Below, piece after piece: positions 35,125-46,100 of a DNA stretch of 64,000 bases. Origin of the DNA: Lepidodermella squamata (lineage: Eukaryota > Gastrotricha); contig JBLDXI010000074.1 of assembly GCA_047495785.1 (NCBI GenBank), positions 1,488,001 to 1,552,000 of the forward strand, read 5' to 3'. Each line of letters begins with the position of its first letter. Position 1 is the stretch's first letter. The position numbers were made by a program, and so were the translations under genes. The notes under the pieces are model-generated. The model had not been told where the DNA came from. It searched no databases and saw nothing but the letters and a program-made list of their open reading frames with translations.

Positions 35125-37726
35125 TAACATTGGTGCATTATTATCATTTTCGAATAAGAAATAATAAAATGATTGATTGATTGATTGATACAGTGGTTCG
35201 CCTTCAAGTCTTGGCGCGTGTGTAACTAAGCAGAGCACTTAACCCCTACTGCTCCGGCTGGGTGACAGCAATACACTCGGTCGTCGATCCTTGTCAAGAT
35301 CACCCAATCATCTCGGTCAGCAGTAACCAAGCGAAACCGCACGACACTCGTCAAAGTCGGTTTGCTGGCAATGGAGCTTGCGGTGTCGCACGGTGCAAAA
35401 GCTCTATGGTGCAAAAGATTGACGCCAACACGGGCAGCAATACCCGTAGATCTGCGACATCCTCTCATAGGGTTAACACCCTATATACGGCTCTGTGATC
35501 CGACATTCTTTGCCTTTCGCCAGCAATAGCCACTAGATAAACACTTGAATGCTTGTGATAAATATGCCTTACCATGTGCTACATTCTTGTCCCAGGGTTA
35601 CAATCATGTAGATGATGCTTGCACGCCAATAAAGTTTAGTTTAGTTTTTGTTGAGTTTTTCAGCTGTGGTCTCAGACATAATTCCCTTGCGGCTTCTCTC
35701 TCTGTGAGATGAGCGATGAGCAGGTCAGGGGCTTAACCGCGCAGATCTACCAGGCCAGTTTAATAGCGTGAACGTTTCGTCTACCAGCTAGCGAAATCCA
35801 ACGCTGGTCTTGAATTGTAGGCTCAAGGGGAAAAGGGTCCGGCATCATGGGTGCCCAAATGCCGGCACACTGTGATATCAATTATAAATTGTTGCAACGC
35901 AAATTGAAAGAATAAAAGATTCTTAAATCAATGACGTTATGCATGTTATAAGTCGAAAATGACTTTCTCAAAGTTTCTCATTCTCCATTTCCCACGGTAT
36001 CTGCACTGCACGGTCCACGGTATCGCCAGTCGCCAATACTCAAGCCTACAAATAAAAATATATTTTAGTCACCCTGGGCTTCTCGATGGACAACTAGCTT
36101 TCATTTATGAAACAAATCGCTGAGGCCAAAAGGCTTGTTAGCTGTAAAGTTGGCTGTAAAACTCCTTGATTGGAGAACAGCGTTAGTGATGGCGAACGGT
36201 TTGGTGTTCACTAAAACTACGGTTATATTACCTTAGGCCAGGCTGTGCCATTCTTGGCTGACTTTAGTCGACGCAAGATGAAGCGGCATCTGCAGTGCCA
36301 TCCAACTCGCGGATCATCCGCTCCCGCATCGCCCGGTTGTGTCAGCGTGCATCAGTAGCATGCAATTCATTTGGCAATTTATGTATGGAAATTAATTTCA
36401 AGTGGTATTAACTTTTCAAACCCAGCACATTTGAGCTTCTAATGCCGCTTCGTTCCCTTCATTTCATGTAAAATCAAGTTATTACAAGCTTCAAGATTTC
36501 ATTTGGCGGTTTACACTAATGCTAAATTTAAATCAGACGATAAGTACCGAATTAAAAATTACACAGCTATTCCTAACCAAGCTATTCCAGCTATTCCAAT
36601 CTTTATTCTTAATCCTTATTCGCGAGAGAATCGCTTCGTCTCTTTATAAGAGAGGAAAGCAGCGCGCCTTTACATTGACAAACAAGTACCAAATGATGAG
36701 TGAGGTAATGTCACAACAACAGCACCTCGGTTAGTGAGCCAAAAAGTTCTGCTATCCTTTGGGGAATCTGTCATCCTTGATGGACTGTCGCAGAGGAATA
36801 CCGCGGAGTTGCTTCGTAAGCCACTCTGAGATTTGAGATTGAAGCTTGATCAGAACATGGAGAGTTTCGAGGTCTCATGCACTTGTTTGACGTTTAACGA
36901 GGCAATAAGAGTAGTGCTATCATCTCAGCTGTTGATTTAAAATGGCTTGATCGGAAAGAATATTTATTGCTATGTATCTCCTGTTTCTAACAGGGGAGGC
37001 GATGGAGGGTTGTTGCTCGTTGTGCTCGCATGTGCATAGTTAAAACAACTAAAATGGGCATCGATGGCGCTCTGTTTCGACCAATTATATTGTGATTCAA
37101 TGCAACTGCGCTCTTATTCTGGCATATTTGCAGATCGTTTTTTTGACGGCCTATTGCCCTTGCGATTCACGACTCATACCGCCGCTACTTGCACTAACCT
37201 TCCAATTGAGTCTTCCAATTGGATTCAAGTTATTTTGGGTAGAGACCAGACAAGTTTGCAGTCAGGTTCAAGTGAGGAGCTCAACTCGACTCGACTCTAA
37301 CAGTGTACTCAACAGTGTTCACCGAGCACTGGACGAACCACAAATGAGCCCAACTTCTCTTATTTTCTTTGCCCTTATTATCTATACACTACTCTCTCAA
37401 CTGCTCTCTCGCAGACCCTGGATCCTGGATGCATAGATCGAATTGATAGATTCCATAGATAGTCGCCCTCCCGATAACATCAACCCACACAACCACTGAC
37501 CGCGTTAGGTTCCCCCCGTCACGAACTCCGCCAACCGCAGGGTGGAGGTCGTCGAAATTTTTATGAAATAATTATTTACTGCTCGAAAAATGATTATCAA
37601 ATAAATTTATAACTAAAACTCCAATTATCAAGATTTATAAAAATGACAAAAACGAATGAACGATGGCGCCAAATTTGATTTACGTCGCAAAAAAATGAGG
37701 AGCTTAATCCTACCGCTTTGAACTTG
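35125..37726. other. gene-poor intergenic region
   Basis: No gene can be supported. A GATT tetramer run lies near 35172-35190. Sequence near 35600-35645 ends in a short TTTAGTTTAG repeat after AATAAAG, which may be the 3' end of another retroelement. Small open frames (up to 115 codons) have no domain. Confidence 0.35.
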
Positions 37727-38224
37727 GCAGCGTGTTTTCATCAGCACCAACTTCCATTTATCAGAGAAGTCTCATCATTTGTTATGGATTGTTACAGACT
37801 AATACTAGTTGATAGAAACAAAAATTACATTTGCATCACCTTCCGTTGGCATGCTGCCAACTTTTGCTGCTAAGTTCAGCTTTTGCCATGTAAAATGGGT
37901 GCATCGATTTGGGACCCCATTTGTTATGTCTGACAGCAGCACATAACAAACGTGAGAATTTGTTATATATCGTAACAAATGACGCTGATTGCGATGGTGC
38001 TTTTTATTTTACCATCAGCATCACCTGGACAGGTGTGGATGGAAAAAACCAGGTAAGGGGGCTTACCTGAGCAGGTAGGGTGCGACCCATGACCTCGAAA
38101 TAATTTATTTCGGATTCTCCGTCGTAAATTACTGGTATTCCCCAAGTTGTTTGGATTTCTGATATACATAACTCACGAAATGAGAAATCTAATGATATTA
38201 CACATAATACGAATATTTCGGTAG

Positions 38225-38248
38225 TTTTTCGGTAGTACTACCGAAAAA
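38225..38248. repeat. 24-bp perfect palindrome
   Basis: The two 12-base halves TTTTTCGGTAGT and ACTACCGAAAAA form a perfect dyad, flanked by further partial copies of CGGTAGT/ACTACCG. It lies just inside the left arm of the foldback element. Confidence 0.85.
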
Positions 38249-38652
38249 GTACCGAAAAAGTACCGCAGAACTACCGCAAAATTTTTTTTCAAGAATCTGA
38301 ACTAATATACGGTAATTTATCAATATCTTCACCTGGAATTACATAATTTTTAATATTAACCCCATTTACGCTAAAATATCATGATAAACGCTCAATATCA
38401 AAGCGATTTAAATATTCATAAATGAAGGGCTATATAGCCTGGTCTTCATTCATTGCGCATGCGTATTTGACGATTATCAGTAATATAACCAGCGTAAAAT
38501 AATTATGAATGAAGTCGCATGGCGGTTCGGCCGTCCTTTGCCAAAATACGTAACAGAATCAAGTAGTAATACACCATAGCATTATAGTTTTATTGCTGTT
38601 TCATCAACAACAAAGCTCTAATTGTCCTGGAACATACGTTCATAGTGGTAAA

Positions 38653-38910
38653 TTCGAGGCAAACTTTTGCATGTTCCGCGATTTGCAGGGAAATGAGCCG
38701 GCCATATCTTGTAGAGAATCGAACGGGCTATCAGCCGATATGATCATTTCCCGCCGGCGATGGTCCGCTCGCGCTGCAGACGCGCGCAAAGATTGCCGAA
38801 ATGTCGCGTATTAGAATTTTTATCGCGTTTTTCGAGGCAAACTTTTGCATGTTCCGCGAGTTGCAGGGAAATGAGCCGGCCATATCTTGTAGTGAATCGA
38901 ACGGGCTATC
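38653..38910 (+). repeat. pair of 80-bp direct repeats inside the foldback element
   Basis: Segments 38653-38732 and 38831-38910 are nearly identical over 80 bases. They start TTCGAGGCAAACTTTTGCAT and end GAACGGGCTATC. They are separated by 98 bases. They may represent an internal duplication during element mobility. Confidence 0.85.
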
Positions 38911-39974
38911 TTCTAGAATGAAAACTCCACATTTTTTACGTATAGCGCTGTCAGTTAAAAAAAAATATCGTAAGCTAATTCAATTCAGACCCATTTTAAA
39001 TTTGAATAGCCGGCTACGTATCACGTGGTCAATTAACCGCCAAGCCGTCAATTATATTCGTTACACAATAGAGATGTTGATTTCTATGCTGCATCATTTT
39101 TTACCCTGGTGCACTCATTAAAATGTGAAGTTAATGTAAAAGAATCCAAGCTTCCGCTGCCAAGTAAGTAATTTTCATTGCAAACTGCCATAATCGACAT
39201 TGAAATTGCAACTTTAGTTAAACTCGCTTTTATTTCTCGAGTTATATCAATCGAAAGTTCGCAATGCTTTGTGAAACATGGTAATTTACGACGGAGAATC
39301 CGAAATAAATTATTTCGAGGTCATGGGTCGCACCCTACCTGCTCAGGTAAGCCCCCTTACCTGGTTTTTTCCATCCACACCTGTCCAGGTGATGCTGATG
39401 GTAAAATAAAAAGCACCATCGCAATCAGCGTCATTTGTTACGATATATAACAAGTTCTCACGTTTGTTATGTGCTGCTGTCAGACATAACAAATGGGGTC
39501 CCAAATCGATGCACCCATTTTACATGGCAAAAGCTGAACTTAGCAGCAAAAGTTGGCAGCATGCCAACGGAAGGTGATGCAAATGTAATTTTTGCTTCTA
39601 TCAACTAGTATTGGTCTGTAACAATCCATAACAAATGATGAGACTTCCCGGATAAATGGAAGTTGGTGCTGATGAAAACCCGCTGCTAGGTTCCGTTAGG
39701 TTTAATCCTTCCAGACCTGAGACCTCGACACGAGGAGCTTAATCATTGTTAATCTGGGTTTGAAAAACAGCTCAGCTATTCTTGGGGATCTGAATTCAAT
39801 ATCTGAGTAGCTACAAGGAAGGAAAAGAAAAGAAAGAAAAACTAATTCTTTTTGATAGCGTAAACCACAAAACAAAGGTGATCTTCAGCTGTGCCTACGA
39901 TCAATCAATCTAGGAGCGCAGAGGTCACATTACATGCGTTGCTAGTAAACTAGACTAGCAGCTGATGTGCATTT

Positions 39975-40697
39975 ATGAGTTATTTGGCTTGCTGTATCGT
40001 GTTTCAACTATCAATGCATGAGAGCTACTCATCGTCAGGGAATGCGGCATTAAATGAACTGGGAGGACGTCCTGAAGTTGCTGAAGAACATGCTATGCGT
40101 AACACCACTCAACATTTTTGCTCATTGAGGTACTCGATTTATCTCAATACTCCAAACTCCAAAGCTTCTTACTGCGGTATTTTCATATTTCCACCTGCTT
40201 ATGACCGGAAAACCTTGTGTGAAAATGAGCCCGAGAAACCAACAAAGGGCAAGAAGGATAAAGAGAAGGAAAAGGAGATCGTTGTTGTGGACGAACTCGA
40301 AATCGTTGGCTTTCAACTCGCGTTCAACTCTTTAAAAAATTGGATATTAAAGAAATCTTCGTTTATTTCAATTAACAATCGCATAGCCTCATATCTGCAC
40401 AATAATCGTTCAAAATATCAGACTACACGCAAGGCATCACGAGATGCCCAATATATACTTCATTGTATACACTATAATTTACGAAATAATTATGATAAAT
40501 ATTTGTTTTTATACAATAAATACATTAGAATTATTCGCAACAAATATTCGGTAGTGAGAGATAGAGAGTTAGAGCGAGAGAGATTTTGCATTCTGGACAA
40601 GAGACATCATTTTTTTCAGTCAATAAATTGCTCATCGACATGGCTTATACTGGGAAGACGTTGTGGAAAATCGGACGATGCGGAAGAGCGTTTTTAA
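39975..40697 (+). CDS. orphan 240-codon open frame, unrecognised
   Basis: An ATG at 39975 opens 240 codons in AT-rich DNA where stops should be frequent, so the length itself suggests past or present coding. The middle contains a charged stretch KPTKGKKDKEKEKEIVVVDE that looks protein-like. The C-terminal half is rich in Asn, Tyr and Arg, without a domain, signal peptide or membrane segment. Codon choice is unlike the GC-rich genes nearby. It could be a small real gene, an exon of something larger, or a chance frame. Confidence 0.3.
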   Translation: MSYLACCIVFQLSMHESYSSSGNAALNELGGRPEVAEEHAMRNTTQHFCSLRYSIYLNTPNSKASYCGIFIFPPAYDRKTLCENEPEKPTKGKKDKEKEKEIVVVDELEIVGFQLAFNSLKNWILKKSSFISINNRIASYLHNNRSKYQTTRKASRDAQYILHCIHYNLRNNYDKYLFLYNKYIRIIRNKYSVVRDRELERERFCILDKRHHFFQSINCSSTWLILGRRCGKSDDAEERF

Positions 40698-41677
40698 TGA
40701 AGACATTCACGTACATTCATATAAGTATTTGTGAAGCAATAGCGCCATTTTGGACCAAAGACGTGTGTGGCGGCGGCAGGTTTGTACGTATCAAGAGAAA
40801 GAAAACCTCCTCCACGTAGTATGATTCTGTTTTTGTGTAACCAACCATCAATCAGCAGTTTTATGCAGCAATAGCAACAACAACACGTAAAGATTGTCGG
40901 CATTACGATGCCACGATGTGATGAGAAACAACATAGAGAGAGAGAGAGAACATATGAACAGAGAGGCAGCGAGAAACAACAAACTGAAAACGTAAGATTT
41001 CCGGAGCGTTGCACCCGGCAGCGGCACATTTTGATGTCATCAATAAGTTTTTATGTACAGATTTCGAATCAATAAAATGGCGTTGTTAGTAGTAAAATTG
41101 TACATCATCATCGTAACAAAAAATAAGACGTCAAACAGAAAGAGATTAGGAACTTTCAAGCAGCATTACAGCCATCGCAAAATAAAGATTGATATTTTCT
41201 GTCATTTTCCATAATAACAATAATTTTTTAATAATAATAGTTGAAAAATTCATAGAAGAAGGAGCTTGGATGGTTTGCGACATTAGTTATTTTGTTTTTT
41301 TACAGCACCATGAATTTTGATATTGTAACGTTGGATTTTTTGCGTTTTTTCCTCTTCCTCTTCTTAGTTGCAGTCGCTTCTTCGATCGAGTCATGCAAAA
41401 TAGGTAGTAAAAGTAATGATAATAATTATAGCACATAACTAACATCGGGAAAACAAGTCATTCATTTCGTTCGTTCGTGTCTTGTCAATTGTATTTAGTT
41501 ATAATGATGTAATTCAGTATAGAGAGAGCGTTCAGGAAGTATAAAAACGAGGACGAGTGATTTGAGATTAAAACGTAGAGCGCAGAGAGATTCATCAAAG
41601 TCGTCGCCATCAGCAGTACTTATAGTGTGTCTTTGTTATATAAGGTAGGTAGATACTATATAGCAGTTAGTAGTAGT

Positions 41678-43161
41678 TTAGACTCGTTGATCACTGGTTC
41701 GAGTTGCGGCGGCCGCACTGTTATTGTTGCTGTTTGGCTTGCGTTGCCGGTGCTTGACCATCTGCAGCAGGATGAGTTTGCGGGTGCCGAACTTGTCGCC
41801 GAGCGCGGCGACGGTGCGCCCGTCCGGCGAGATCTTGATCGAGAACACGTCCGTGTGCGTGTTGAACCAGCACAGCTGCTTGCCGGTCGAGCGCCGCCAC
41901 AGCCGGATCGTGTGGTCGGACGAGCCGGAGGCGACGAGGTCGAGCGAGTCGTTGCTCGCCAGCGCCGTGCACCACACCTCGTCGGTGTGGCCCGTCAGCG
42001 TGTGCTCGCACGTCTCCGTCGCCAGGTCCCACACTTTGAGGGTGCAGTCGCTGGAGGCGGACACGAGGTAGCGCAGGTCGTTGTGCGAGATCGCCAGCGA
42101 GTTGACGGCGCTGAGGTGCGCGAACGACGCGCCGCCCACGCCGCCGCCCGCCTCGGGCGACGCCGCCGTCTGGTAGAGCTGGCGCAGCGCGCGCGCCAAC
42201 TGCACGTCCCAGATGATGATCTCGCCCTTGCGCGTGCCCGTCGCCGCCTCCACGTTCGAGATGATGACCGTGCACTCGGGGTACGCGTCGAACTCGAGCG
42301 AGTTCGCCTCGATGAACGTGCGCGACAGGTCGAACGACAGGTAGTGCGCGTTGCCGGTGAAGGGCGACAGGAAGCCGAGCACGGCGTAGCGGTTGTCGGG
42401 CGTGACGAGCGCGCTCACCAGCGAGTCCGCGTCGCCCACCGTCCAGCTCGTGCGCATCTCCTTCACCTGCTGGTTGCGCTGCACGTCCCACACGACGGCG
42501 GCCGTGCCTTCGCTCGAGGTCCGCGCCAGCAGTAGCTGGTCGCCGGCGCCGGAGCCGTCGCCGCCGCGCAGCAGCGCCGAGGCCGTGTAGTAGACGGGCG
42601 GCTGCGTGTGCAGCTGCCGGCCCGACGCGAAGTCCCACAGTTCGAACTTGCGGTAGGCGGGCGGGACGTCGGCGGGCAGGCTCGCGCCCTGGGCCATGTG
42701 CCCGGCGAGCATGGTCTCGTCGCAGCACAGGTGCAGGTCGCCGGAGCCGGTGTCGAGGCCGGCGACCGTGCGCAGCAGCTCGCCGCTCTGCATGTCCCAG
42801 ACCTGGGGCGGGCCCGTCGACGACCCGGTCACCACGTACCGGCCGTCCGACGTGAACAGGAAGCAGTCGACGCGCACCTCATCACTAAGGTACTGCGGCA
42901 TGCCGGAGAACTGCGATGCAATCGTTCCATAACCCTATTCAAAAGTATTCAACAGTAAGCCAAAAGGTTTATTTTTTGTTAGGTGATGGCAACTTACAGC
43001 TGCTGGCGGTAGGAACTGTTCGGTTTCGCGGACGAGTTCCCGCTTGTGGCTGGTCGACGTGAAGGCCGAGTAGGCGCCGAACGCCTGCGGCTGCGGCTGC
43101 ACCAGCGGCGCCGTTTGAACTTCTGTATCAGCTCGTAGTAGCACTTCGGTTTCAACAACTC
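41678..43161 (-). other. WD40 module exons (3' end of the LamG gene, or a separate gene)
   Basis: Exons 43161-42998 and 42934-41678 encode about 470 residues with seven or eight WD-type blades: QVWDMQSGE, ELWDFASGR, VVWDVQRNQ, IIWDVQLAR, KVWDLATET, GHTDEVW and RLWRRSTGK are visible. This fits one beta-propeller. The region before the propeller contains AFGAYSAFTSTSHKRELVRE. The first of these exons begins at a splice acceptor in phase 1 without an ATG, and only about 190 bases separate it from the previous LamG-gene exon. It therefore most likely forms the cytoplasmic end of that protein. If it is separate, translation could start only at the ATG 42901, which would cut off part of the domain. 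Confidence 0.75.
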
Positions 43162-46100
43162 CTGAAATGATCAAATCAGTTAATTAATCAAGAACCAGCA
43201 GAGTTTGATTGAGTAATAACTAAGTATTACTCAACAACTAATATCTAATTATGCATTGGCAACTACTGACTACGGGTTAGCATGCAGTAGACTAAAATAG
43301 TATAGTAGGGGTGAGTTCTAGTCTGCTAAGGGTAGTTACACAGTAGTTTACAATGACGTACTAGGCGGCGGCGGAGACGGAATTTGCGGCGGCGGGCAAA
43401 CAGGCGGCAAGAGAACTTGCTGCTCGAGTGTCGCTGCACATACGTCGTAGCAGTAGCAGTAGGTAGGTAGGTAGGTAGGGATGGCGAAATTATAAAAGCA
43501 GGCCACAAGGTTAACAGCGAACGGACAGGCGGAAAGCACAACGGGAATGGAGAAATAAAATAAAAAAATACGTTATATTAAAAGAAGGTTATATAGATAG
43601 GTCTATTACAATTATGATACAAGCGAAAGCCAGCAAAAATTGCTCAGAAATGTCGATTTTTCATCTAAAGGAAGTCTACTAGAAATCGACACCTCTCTGA
43701 GCGCATTTTTTGCTTTCCAAAAGCGAAAGCGGGTTGAAATGGACTACATATTATGATAGTAGAAAAAAGAACGAACCTCTAGCGAAAGCGGCCTGGACAA
43801 GTTGGTAGTTGGCGATGGGCTTGGGCGCCGTCACAGTGAGCACCTTGGCCGAGGATGGGCTCGAGAAGCACGGGCACCATCCGGGCTTGCAGCGGTAGAA
43901 CGCCCACAGCAAGGCCGAGAGGAGTAGCAGAAGCGCGAGGATGCAGCCAGCCGCGACTAGGCCGGCAATGGCGGCCGGCGTCAGCAAGGGTGACGTAGCA
44001 GCGATGGGCGCAATGATGGGCGCACCCAGTTCGATGCCGGCGCCACCGCCAGCCGCCGACTGCGCCAACAACAACGCGACGTTGTTCTCGATGAGGATGG
44101 TATCGTCGTCGGTGGTGAGCGCAGCCGGGATCCAGAACGGTGTCGACGCGACCTTGACATTGCCGTGTGCAGTGCCAGCGAGGCCGGCGCTCTCGAACGG
44201 CCGTGCGCCGTTGATGTATAAGCCGGCGATGATGCCGGTGAACGGCGCCGTCCAGTAGTCGTCCGGCCACGAGATCGACGCGTCGACGCCGGCCGGCGGG
44301 CGAGCGCCGATGACGACGTAGAGCGGCGGGTTGCGCCAGGCAGCGGCGAGGGCGGCGGCGGCCTCGCTCGACAGCAGCACGCTCGCGATCGGGTACAGGC
44401 CGTCGGCGCTCAGGTTCAGGTGCTTGCCGTCGCGCACCAGCGTCACGCCGTGGTACTGGCCGTCGGCGAACGACGGCAGGTCTTTCGGCGATCCGGCGAG
44501 CGTGTACTCGCGGCTGCCGATCGAAACAACAGCTACGGGTCGTTTGTCCTTCATGCGCAGTTCGACGACGACGGGCGTGGGGTCGCCGGGGCGGTAACCC
44601 GTGATGCGGGCGATGACGCCGTTCGGGTGGTACGTCATGAAGCCGACGGCGAGGCGGTCGACGCCGCTGCCGGACAACGGCGCGTCCGGCGTCTGCAGCT
44701 GGAAGGCGAGCATGCCGCCGACGGGGAACGTCGTGAAGTTGTAGCCGATCGCCGGTTCCTGGTCGCAGTTCGCTCCGACACGGCCGGTTGGCGAGCAGTC
44801 GCACGTGAAGGTGAGGCCGAGCGGCTTGCAGATGCCGCCGTTCTTGCACGAGTCCGGGCGACAGGCGACGCCAGAGGCGCATCCCGAGGCGAGGCCACGA
44901 GTCGATGCCAGCGATGAGCCGAGAGTCGACACCAACTGCTGCAAGTTGACGATGCGGCCGTTGGCGAACAACGAGGCGAAGCAGCCAGAGATGCCTGGCG
45001 GCAGGCGGACGTCCGATCCGGCGGTGAAGCGTTGCGCGACCTCGGCCGGCACGCCGCCCAGGTAAACGGTAGTCTGGAAGTTGACAACGCCAGACAGCGC
45101 GCGGACAGGGTACGCCAGCGAGGCGATTTCGTTGTCGTCGACGGAGGCGCTCACTTGCAGGGATGACCCGCCTGAGGCCGCTCCGAACACCAGGGTGACC
45201 GAGTGCCACTTGTCGTCCGCTAGCGATGCGACGTCCTCGGCGAGAGGCAGCGCACGAGACTGCGCGCCCACGCCCAGGTGCAGCCGGCCGTTGATGAGTT
45301 CGACGCGGGGCAGGGCCGTGGCCATGTTCGGCAGGTCGAAGGCGGCGACGAGGCCGTTCTGTTCGCGGGTGCGGAACGAAAAGGCGTACACCGAGCCGTC
45401 GCGCAGCCGGTCTTGCACGTCGACGAACGAGGTTGGCGTGAGCAGGGTGACTGGGAACAGCACGAAGTCCGTCGGGGGCCGCGGCTCGCCGACGTGGTCG
45501 ATGGAGCCGACTGGCGGTTTCACTGGTTCCTTACCGGTTCCGATGTCGAAGATGGTCCAGAATGGCGGGCGACCGGCGCCGTGCGGTTGGATGACAAAGC
45601 CCTGCAGCTGGCCGACGAAGCCGCCGTCCGGGCTGGCGGGGTCGCGGGGCGCCGCGATGATGACGCGCTCGATGTCGATGTAGAAGCCGTCCTCGCCGGC
45701 GATGGGGTCCGGGCGGATCTCGATGCCGTCGACGACGACGACGGTGTCCTTGCCGCGGCGGGTGATGCGCACGTCGTGCCACCGGTTGTCGGCGATGCGC
45801 GGCGCCGAGACGACGCGCGACGTGCGGAACCCGTCGGCGCCGAACACCACCTTCAGCAGGCCGTTCTCGAGCGAGGCGACGATGTAGTCGTCGGGGCTCG
45901 CCGTCGACTCGGTGTGGAAGAGCGGGCCGGTGGCGGAGGGCGTCTTCACGCGGAACGCGATGTCGTTGCGGTGCGTCGACTGCGACGGGCGGAGGACGAG
46001 CGTGGCGCTCGTCGTGCCGTTGAACGTGTAGATGGGCGCCGGGTCAGCGCACGAGGCGCCGGAGAAGGCGGTGGCGGAGCAGTCGCACACGTAGCGCCGC

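Larger units (their letters stand above)
37727..39686. mobile_element. 1.96-kb foldback element with about 406-bp inverted arms
   Basis: The left arm (37727-38132) and right arm (39281-39686) are near-perfect reverse complements of equal length. Outer ends read GCAGCG(T/G)GTTTTCATC. The 1148-base interior holds two direct copies of an 80-base segment (38653-38732 and 38831-38910, beginning TTCGAGGCAAAC) and a perfect 24-base palindrome at 38225-38248. No transposase frame is present, so the element is non-autonomous or of the foldback class. Mismatches between arms are few, which points to a fairly recent insertion. Confidence 0.8.

Noticed and set aside
41627-42535. + strand frame of about 300 codons opposite the WD40 exons
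   Set aside because: Arg/Val/Ala-rich shadow of a GC-rich exon; the minus strand carries recognisable WD blades.
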